Below are positions 59,111-64,000 of a stretch of 64,000 bases of DNA, one piece after another. Source of the DNA: Paraburkholderia agricolaris (GTDB lineage Bacteria > Pseudomonadota > Gammaproteobacteria > Burkholderiales > Burkholderiaceae). The number at the start of each line of letters is the position of its first letter. The stretch's first letter is position 1. The DNA lies in NCBI RefSeq assembly GCF_009455635.1, contig NZ_QPER01000002.1:2356001-2420000 (forward strand), read 5' to 3'. Both the position numbers and the translations under genes were made by a program. The notes under the pieces are model-generated. The model was not told where the DNA came from, ran no database searches, and was given only the letters and a program-made list of their open reading frames with translations.

Positions 59111-59557
59111 TCACGGTTGCGCATACAGGCAATGTTCGAAAGCGTCGCGCTGCACGAATAGCCGTTCGGGCAGCAACACCGCTTCGGCTGCATTGATCTG
59201 CATGAACAGCGCAAAACGCACGCCATCGCTATGGCCGGCAATGGCGCAATTCGTTTCGACGAAACCGCGGCAAAAACGCGGATCGCCGGACAGAATGTCG
59301 GCATCGTCATGCAGGCCGACACACCGCGCGCCATCGACGATGTTCCAGCTATCGGGCAAGCGCAGCAGAATGTCGGACACGTCTTCTTCACGCGAAATCA
59401 CCGCGGCCAGCGCAGACTGCCGGCGCTGGAACCAGCGCGCGCCATGCCGGCTGTCGGCGCGCTCCACCGCGACAGCCGCGACGGCATAAAGCAGCATCGA
59501 GCCATCGGCCTCGACCGGTTCGACGCGCGCGCCCGCCATCGGCCAGGTGTCGATCAT
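59111..59557 (-). CDS. Hypothetical protein, partner of a LuxR-type regulator
   Basis: A 148-residue protein not recognised by any family pattern I know. It has no membrane helix, signal peptide or metal motif; composition is rich in Ala and Arg with four Cys (about 78, 95, 104 and 143). It contains a D-I-L-L-R-L-P-D-S-W-N-I-V-D-G-A-R segment, suggesting a mixed alpha/beta domain. It lies 12 bases after the LuxR-type gene on the same strand and has normal codon use, so it is probably real and co-expressed. It may be a sensor partner or a stress protein; no function is claimed. Confidence 0.6.
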   Translation of the reverse strand: MIDTWPMAGARVEPVEADGSMLLYAVAAVAVERADSRHGARWFQRRQSALAAVISREEDVSDILLRLPDSWNIVDGARCVGLHDDADILSGDPRFCRGFVETNCAIAGHSDGVRFALFMQINAAEAVLLPERLFVQRDAFEHCLYAQP

Positions 59558-59569
59558 GGCTTCGGTCCT

Positions 59570-60328
59570 CTATAGAAAGAGCGCGCCGATCATTTCCGTG
59601 CGGCTCGACACGCCGAGCTTGCGGAACATGCGCAACAGGTGGGTTTTGACGGTGGGCTGCGCGAGCGCGAGGTCGCGTGCGATCTCCTTGTTCGACAAGC
59701 CGTTGCGCACGAGACGCGCGATCTGTTGTTCGCGATGCGTCAAGTTTGGACGGATATCGTTTTCGACCTCTGTGCCATGGCGCGCGTGGGTGCGCATCGC
59801 CCGCTGCTCACGCAGCGCCGGCACCAGCGCCGCTTCCAGCAGCGGTTGCACTGCCCTTGCGTGGTGCTGGTCGTCCGCCGAGAACGCTTCCGCGGGCGCC
59901 ATGCGCAGCAGTGAGAACGCCGCCGCCGGCCGCGTGCCTCGCGCGCCAGGGGCGCCGGGTGCGCCGTCTCGCAGCAAGACCTCCATCACATCGACCACCT
60001 GATGCGGATTCAGGAAGCGCTGCCAGTACACCGAAGCGCCGCGCACCGTCTCGGGCAACTCGCCCGCGAGCGTGAGCACGTTGCCGGTCTGCGTCGAAAA
60101 ACGCGACGGATGCATGGGATCGAGCGTGCAATAACGCTGCAAATAGGTGCGATGCATCATCTCGGTCATGCCGAACAGTTCGAAACCCGATGGCTCGTTA
60201 TCCGCGCCGACCCAGTAAAAAACCGTTGCCGATGGCCGCACCAGCTGTGCGAGCGCGCTCACCGCTGCGCCCAGCGCGGGCATAAAGGCGCCTTGAGACG
60301 CGGCTGCGTCGCGGATCGTATTCAACAT
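59570..60328 (-). CDS. LuxR-family helix-turn-helix regulator, MoaR-like by context
   Basis: A 252-residue protein. The last 65 residues are a LuxR/FixJ-type DNA-binding domain (L-T-H-R-E-Q-Q-I-A-R-L-V-R-N-G-L-S-N-K-E-I-A-R-D-L-A-L-A-Q-P-T-V-K-T-H). The N-terminal 180 residues are helical with an aromatic-rich W-V-G-A-D-N-E-P-S-G-F segment and no receiver phosphorylation site, so it is a ligand- or partner-controlled type. ATG 60328 is preferred over an upstream GTG because GGGAGAG precedes it. It sits near moaE/moaF-like genes, as does MoaR, the LuxR-type activator of the Klebsiella monoamine regulon. Confidence 0.82.
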   Translation of the reverse strand: MLNTIRDAAASQGAFMPALGAAVSALAQLVRPSATVFYWVGADNEPSGFELFGMTEMMHRTYLQRYCTLDPMHPSRFSTQTGNVLTLAGELPETVRGASVYWQRFLNPHQVVDVMEVLLRDGAPGAPGARGTRPAAAFSLLRMAPAEAFSADDQHHARAVQPLLEAALVPALREQRAMRTHARHGTEVENDIRPNLTHREQQIARLVRNGLSNKEIARDLALAQPTVKTHLLRMFRKLGVSSRTEMIGALFL

Positions 60329-60371
60329 GGCGCTCTCCCGGTTCACCAGCTCCGGCCCATCGTACGAACGC

Positions 60372-60399
60372 CCAATTCCATGGCGTGAGCACGAATTGG
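60372..60399. promoter_or_regulatory. Inverted repeat in the luxR/SDR divergent promoter region
   Basis: CCAATTC-N14-GAATTGG is a perfect 7-base inverted repeat with a 14-base spacer, about 45 bases upstream of the LuxR-type start. It is a candidate target for that regulator, controlling itself and the divergent SDR gene. Confidence 0.45.
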
Positions 60400-60548
60400 C
60401 AAATCGACGCGGCTTGCCTGCTGAAACGACGGCTGCGTTGTCATCCTTTTGCCTGATTCCGCGCCGCAGCCCGCACGCCTAGACTCTGAATTCACGTTTG
60501 CCCCTTTCATCACACCAGATCACCTTCATTCATATTCGTAAGGAACCC

Positions 60549-61334
60549 ATGTCCAAACAACGCACCGTCGTCATCACAGGCGCAGGCACCGGCATCGGTG
60601 AAGCCTGCGCGCGGCTGTTTGCTGCGCGCGGCGCACGCGTGGCACTGATCGGCCGGCGCCGCGCGCCCCTCGAACGGGTGGCGCGCGAAACCGGTGGCCT
60701 CGCGCTCGATGGCGACGCAGCCAGCGCCGCCGACTGGCAACGTTTCATCGCGGCAATCAAGGCCGACGGCGGCGCTATCGATGCATTGATCGCCTGCGCC
60801 GGCAGTTTCGGCATGGGCGCCGCCACCGAGACCGACGACGCGGCCTGGTCCGCCGCCATGCGCGCGAATCTCGACACCGCCTTCGTCGCCGCCCGCGCCT
60901 GCCTGCCCGATCTGATCGAACAGCGCGGCGCCATCGTGCTGGTCGCCTCGATCGCTTCGCTCGCCGCCGGGCCGGCCGTATGCGGCTACACCACCTCGAA
61001 ACACGCGCTGATTGGCCTGACGCGTTCGCTTGCGCGCGACTACGGCCCGCACGGCGTACGCGTCAACGCGGTCTGCCCCGGCTGGGTCCGCACGCCGATG
61101 GCCGACGCGGAAATGCAGCCGCTGATGCAGCGCTATGACGAATCCCTCGACGCGGCCTATCAGCGGGTTTGCGCCGATGTGCCGTTGCGCCGCCCCGCGC
61201 AGGCGGAGGAAATCGCCGGCGTTTGCGAGTTTCTGGCGTCGCCCGCTGCGTCGATCGTGACGGGCGCCACCCTCGTTGCCGATGGCGGCTCCTCGATCGT
61301 CGACGTGCCGACCCTCGCGTTCGAACATATGTAA
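60549..61334 (+). CDS. Short-chain dehydrogenase/reductase
   Basis: A 261-residue SDR. The cofactor motif T-G-A-G-T-G-I-G is at residues 11-18, C-A-G-S-F-G near 86, and the catalytic S-x12-Y-x3-K is represented by A-S-I-A-S and Y-T-T-S-K near 155. R-R-R after the second strand suggests NADP(H). AAGGAA precedes ATG 60549. It is divergent from the LuxR-type regulator and convergent with the second SDR. Substrate unknown; presumably an alcohol or aldehyde of the local amine pathway. Confidence 0.88.
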   Translation: MSKQRTVVITGAGTGIGEACARLFAARGARVALIGRRRAPLERVARETGGLALDGDAASAADWQRFIAAIKADGGAIDALIACAGSFGMGAATETDDAAWSAAMRANLDTAFVAARACLPDLIEQRGAIVLVASIASLAAGPAVCGYTTSKHALIGLTRSLARDYGPHGVRVNAVCPGWVRTPMADAEMQPLMQRYDESLDAAYQRVCADVPLRRPAQAEEIAGVCEFLASPAASIVTGATLVADGGSSIVDVPTLAFEHM

Positions 61335-61351
61335 GCGAGGTCAGCGAGGCC

Positions 61352-62155
61352 TTAGCCCATCACGGCGGTCGACTCGGGCAAGGTCGCGCCGCCGTCGACC
61401 ACGATGGTCTGGCCGGTGATATACGCGGCCGCGTCGGAAGCCAGAAACAGCATGGCCGCCGCGATATCCGCCGGTTCGCCCAGCCGCCCGAGCGGGATTG
61501 CCTGTTCGATGCGGCGGTTGTGCGCGTCGTCGCCAAGGTTGCCCATTGCGGGTGTGCGGATCATGCCGGGCTCGACGCCGTTGACCGTGATGCGATGCTT
61601 CGCCAGTTCCAGCGCCGCCGCGCGAATGAAGCCATTCACGCCTGCCTTCGACGCCGCGTAATGCGCAAGCCCCGGATACGCCACACGTGGCCCGGTCACC
61701 GACGAGGTCGCCAGCATCCGCCCGCCGCCTTGCCGGATAAACGCGGGCGTCGCTGCCTGCGCGAGCCAGAAGAGCGCGGCGAGATTCACCGCGAAAGTGC
61801 GCTGCAAAATCGCGGGCGTAATCGCCTCGAAGGCAGTGAGCGGAAAATACGCAGCGTTGTGCACGACCACGTCGAGCCTGCCGAAACCCGTCTCCACCTC
61901 GGCAACGAGATGCTCGATCTGCGCGTACTCGGCCATGTCCGCTGCGTAGGCACGCGCCGTGCCGCCCTGCTGCGCGAGCTGCCGCGCCGCTTCCGAGGCC
62001 GCGTCGACGCGCAGATCCGCGATCGCCACCGAGGCGCCGCGCGCGGCAAACGCCTCGGCAATGCCGCGCCCGATGCCTTGCGCGCCGCCGGTCACCAGCA
62101 CGGTCTTGCCGGCGAAATCACGCACGCTCACCGCATGCTGCGCGGCGCCGTTCAT
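61352..62155 (-). CDS. moaE: Short-chain dehydrogenase/reductase, MoaE-like
   Basis: A 267-residue SDR. T-G-G-A-Q-G-I-G is at residues 21-28 and D-L near 46 suggests NAD preference. N-A-A-Y-F near 92 and catalytic Y-A-A-S-K near 161 complete the active site. It shares an ATGA overlap with moaF (its ATG at 62155), so the two are strictly coupled. In Klebsiella aerogenes the moaEF operon of the monoamine regulon has exactly this pairing, an SDR-like MoaE and MoaF, controlled by MoaR. The symbol is given by analogy; no biochemical role is known. Confidence 0.7.
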   Translation of the reverse strand: MNGAAQHAVSVRDFAGKTVLVTGGAQGIGRGIAEAFAARGASVAIADLRVDAASEAARQLAQQGGTARAYAADMAEYAQIEHLVAEVETGFGRLDVVVHNAAYFPLTAFEAITPAILQRTFAVNLAALFWLAQAATPAFIRQGGGRMLATSSVTGPRVAYPGLAHYAASKAGVNGFIRAAALELAKHRITVNGVEPGMIRTPAMGNLGDDAHNRRIEQAIPLGRLGEPADIAAAMLFLASDAAAYITGQTIVVDGGATLPESTAVMG

Positions 62156-62979
62156 CGCGGATACCGTGTCACATTGAGCACTTCCGCAAGTGCGCCGACC
62201 GGGAAATTCGACAGCGAGTCGAACTGGCTGCCCCGGTAACCAAAAATCTTGCCGTCGGTCTTCTTGCGTTCGAGGTCGATCATCACCACGCCGAGCGTCG
62301 GAATGATTTTTTCACGCCAGACGAACAGGTACAGGTCTTTGGCGATGGCGATGTAGTGGCAGCGATCCACGTCGGCGAGACCGGCTTCCACGCCCGAAAG
62401 GCATTGCCACGCATAGAAGTTGTCGTTCAGATAGACGTGCTCGTACTGTTCCGTCGCGCTATACGTGTACAGGTTGCGCATGCCGATCAGTTCGTGCGTC
62501 GGGTGATGCAATGCCGCTTCAGCCCCTGCCTCGGCACCAGCCTGAGCGCCCTGCGCCACGATCCTGCCGTGACGGAACCGCACCTGCACGCCGGTCAGCT
62601 CCAGGCCTCGCTCGACGCGCGTGAACGCATCGGTACGGGCTTCGCTTTCGTTCGGCAAGGTGCCGGCTAACGAGGTGCACAGGCCCTGTTTCACGTCGAG
62701 CACGTAACTCGTCGCTGCCGGCCGCGAGCCGTCGCCACCGCCGACGTAATCGACAAAGTAAATACCGTCGCGCACCGAGGTGATCCGGCATTCGAATTGA
62801 CCATTGGACGTACGCACCACACCGGCGGAGACGAACGTCAACGTCTCGGCGGGGCCATCCGCGAATTCGAGCTGCAACGTGCGGCCGGTCAGATCGTCGA
62901 CCGGCGGCAAGATGTGGCTGTCAGGTGCGAAACCTTCGGCCAGTGCGCCGACCTGGATGAAAACGGGTTGGGATGTCAT
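62152..62979 (-). CDS. moaF: MoaF-family protein
   Basis: A 275-residue protein with the MoaF pattern: an N-terminal beta-rich half (about 1-110, L-Q-L-E-F-A-D-G-P-A-E-T-L-T-F, Y-F-V-D-Y-V) and a C-terminal half with Y-E-H-V-Y-L-N-D-N-F-Y-A-W-Q-C-L-S-G-V-E-A-G-L-A-D near 185-209. MoaF proteins are calycin-like and of unknown biochemistry, but belong to monoamine or catabolic regulons; despite the name they are not molybdenum-cofactor enzymes. Coupled by an ATGA overlap to the downstream SDR. A run of A-E-A-G-A-E-A near 150 is a small low-complexity loop. Confidence 0.8.
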   Translation of the reverse strand: MTSQPVFIQVGALAEGFAPDSHILPPVDDLTGRTLQLEFADGPAETLTFVSAGVVRTSNGQFECRITSVRDGIYFVDYVGGGDGSRPAATSYVLDVKQGLCTSLAGTLPNESEARTDAFTRVERGLELTGVQVRFRHGRIVAQGAQAGAEAGAEAALHHPTHELIGMRNLYTYSATEQYEHVYLNDNFYAWQCLSGVEAGLADVDRCHYIAIAKDLYLFVWREKIIPTLGVVMIDLERKKTDGKIFGYRGSQFDSLSNFPVGALAEVLNVTRYPR

Positions 62980-63194
62980 GTCTGTATGGCTCCAGTAGTT
63001 CGATGATTTGCCGCGGCTCGGCCCGCCTCTAGCGAGTCGCCGCGGCGCCTTTGACTACTGTACGGAGAGCGCGGGTGCGGCGGCATCAACCATAAGGATG
63101 ACAACGCCCGCGCTTTAAAGCGTCCTGAAAGCCCCGGAAAGACCCATGAGCGCATGGCCCACGGGCCTCGGAGGTTCAGGACGCGGCGGAGCAG

Positions 63195-64000
63195 TCAAAG
63201 ACCCGGCAACCCGAATTCATCCGCCAGTTCATCGATCAAGCCGCGCTGAAAAGCCTTGAAACGCTCGTTCGGCTGCTGCGCTATCGCCAGATCCAGCATC
63301 GGATCGGTCACCAGCGTGCGCACGTCCGCCAGCGTTTCGACAATCGCGTGGCCGCAGAACGGCACATACGCTTCCGAATACCCGCCCTCGTGCACGATCA
63401 CCAGACGCCCGCCGCAATAGCGTTCGGCGGCATCGCGCATCAACTGCGTCATCGCGCGATAACTCTCGCTATGCAGCAGCATGCGGGCAAGTGGATCGAC
63501 CGCGCTCGCGTCGAGCCCGCTCGCCACCACGATCAGATCCGGCCTGAACGCGTCGAGCGCCGGCAGCACGATGCGCTCGAATGCGTACAGATAGGCGTCG
63601 TGGCCGCCGCCCGGCAACAGCGGAACGTTCAGGTTGGCCCCCGTACCGGCGCCCGCGCCGCGCTCGTCCGCGCCGCTGTAGCCCGGCGGAAAGCAGCGAT
63701 CCTGATGCAGCGAAATCGTCAGTGTGTTCGGGTCGTCGTAGTAGATCGACTGCGTGCCGTTGCCGTGGTGGACATCCCAGTCGATCACCGCAACGCGTTC
63801 GACGCCATACTTCGCGCGGGCCGCTTCGATCGCAATCGGAATGTTGGCGAGCAGGCAGAAACCCATCGGCTTATCGCGCAGACAGTGATGGCCGGGCGGC
63901 CGCGACAGCGAAAATGCGTTGCTTGCCCGTTTGTCGAGCACGGTATCGATCGCGCCAATCGCCAGCCCCGCGGAAAGCGCGGCGATCTCGTAGCTCCCTT
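63195..64000 (-). CDS. Histone-deacetylase-like amidohydrolase (class II type), 5' end outside window
   Basis: Open frame of at least 268 codons continuing beyond the right edge, so the N-terminus is missing. The HDAC-fold motifs are all present: R-P-P-G-H-H-C (catalytic His pair), the zinc-binding D-W-D-V-H-H-G-N-G-T, and a second Asp in G-L-D-A-S-A-V-D-P-L. Q-D and G-G-Y-S-E follow with the C-terminal Tyr region. Bacterial members remove acyl groups from acetylpolyamines or acetoin-type compounds, and the amine genes nearby make an acetylpolyamine deacetylase plausible. Substrate is undetermined. The last residues read G-L-P-G-L. Confidence 0.88.
   Translation of the reverse strand, partial: GSYEIAALSAGLAIGAIDTVLDKRASNAFSLSRPPGHHCLRDKPMGFCLLANIPIAIEAARAKYGVERVAVIDWDVHHGNGTQSIYYDDPNTLTISLHQDRCFPPGYSGADERGAGAGTGANLNVPLLPGGGHDAYLYAFERIVLPALDAFRPDLIVVASGLDASAVDPLARMLLHSESYRAMTQLMRDAAERYCGGRLVIVHEGGYSEAYVPFCGHAIVETLADVRTLVTDPMLDLAIAQQPNERFKAFQRGLIDELADEFGLPGL

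Noticed and set aside
1..64000. Mobile elements, tRNA/rRNA genes, CRISPR arrays, attachment sites
   Set aside because: No transposase or integrase frame, no tRNA-like cloverleaf, no regularly spaced repeats and no long terminal inverted repeats were recognised while reading the window. A short or diverged element could still be missed by eye.

Overview
The window is a GC-rich stretch of a betaproteobacterial genome, most likely Paraburkholderia or a close relative in the Burkholderiaceae. This is an inference from composition, the trimeric porin type, the density of IclR/MocR/LysR/GntR regulators, and gene sets known from Cupriavidus and Burkholderia. No rRNA, tRNA, CRISPR array, transposase or integrase was seen. 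Nearly all of it is accessory catabolism, and its theme is organosulfur compounds: sulfonates on the left and centre, sulfate esters with amines on the right.

Region 1 (about 1-8.6 kb) opens with an AHSA1/ArsR/VOC trio cut by the window edge. A beta-hydroxyacid dehydrogenase follows, then sauSTU with divergent sauR: sulfoacetate uptake, activation to sulfoacetyl-CoA, and reduction to sulfoacetaldehyde. A second, unassigned IclR gene follows. Region 2 (8.7-16.5 kb) holds a MocR-type regulator (tauR-like), the taurine ABC transporter tauABC, xsc (sulfoacetaldehyde to acetyl phosphate plus sulfite) and pta (acetyl phosphate to acetyl-CoA). Region 3 (16.5-19.3 kb) is an orphan cobST-like AAA+/VWA pair without cobN. 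Region 4 (19.4-23.7 kb) is an isethionate set: MHS transporter, GMC dehydrogenase and divergent IclR regulator. Region 5 (23.8-27.3 kb) is taurine dehydrogenase tauXY with an APC permease. Sulfoacetate, isethionate and taurine thus all converge on sulfoacetaldehyde, Xsc and Pta.

Region 6 (27.5-32.8 kb) is a COG0523 (CobW-like) GTPase, a YtcJ-type amidohydrolase, an SSS symporter and a small membrane protein in one operon, then a TauE/SafE exporter that could export the sulfite made by Xsc and SuyAB. Region 7 (33-37.8 kb) carries a DHA2 efflux pump beside an ArsR-type regulator, and a marR-isochorismatase-MFS operon closed by a bidirectional terminator. Region 8 (37.9-46 kb) is a sulfolactate module: suyAB sulfo-lyase, a DctA-like transporter, ComC-like sulfolactate dehydrogenase, a sulfotransferase-like protein and mmsA, with divergent GntR/HutC regulator.

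Region 9 (46-48.9 kb) is a LysR-HAD-DSD1 set. Region 10 (49-54.5 kb) is a probable operon of APC permease, exported arylsulfatase, exported formylglycine-generating enzyme and porin. Region 11 (54.8-64 kb) has an EutR-like AraC regulator, class III aminotransferase, aldehyde dehydrogenase, an unknown protein with a LuxR regulator, two SDRs, MoaF and a truncated histone-deacetylase-like amidohydrolase. Regions 10-11 together resemble the Klebsiella monoamine regulon, in which arylsulfatase, MoaR and MoaEF are co-controlled.

The most interesting unexplained signals are a 17-bp palindrome (CGGWAC-N5-GTTCCG) shared by the xsc and cobS promoters with half-sites elsewhere in the sulfonate region, the xsc-linked orphan cobST pair, and a strong terminator between xsc and pta.
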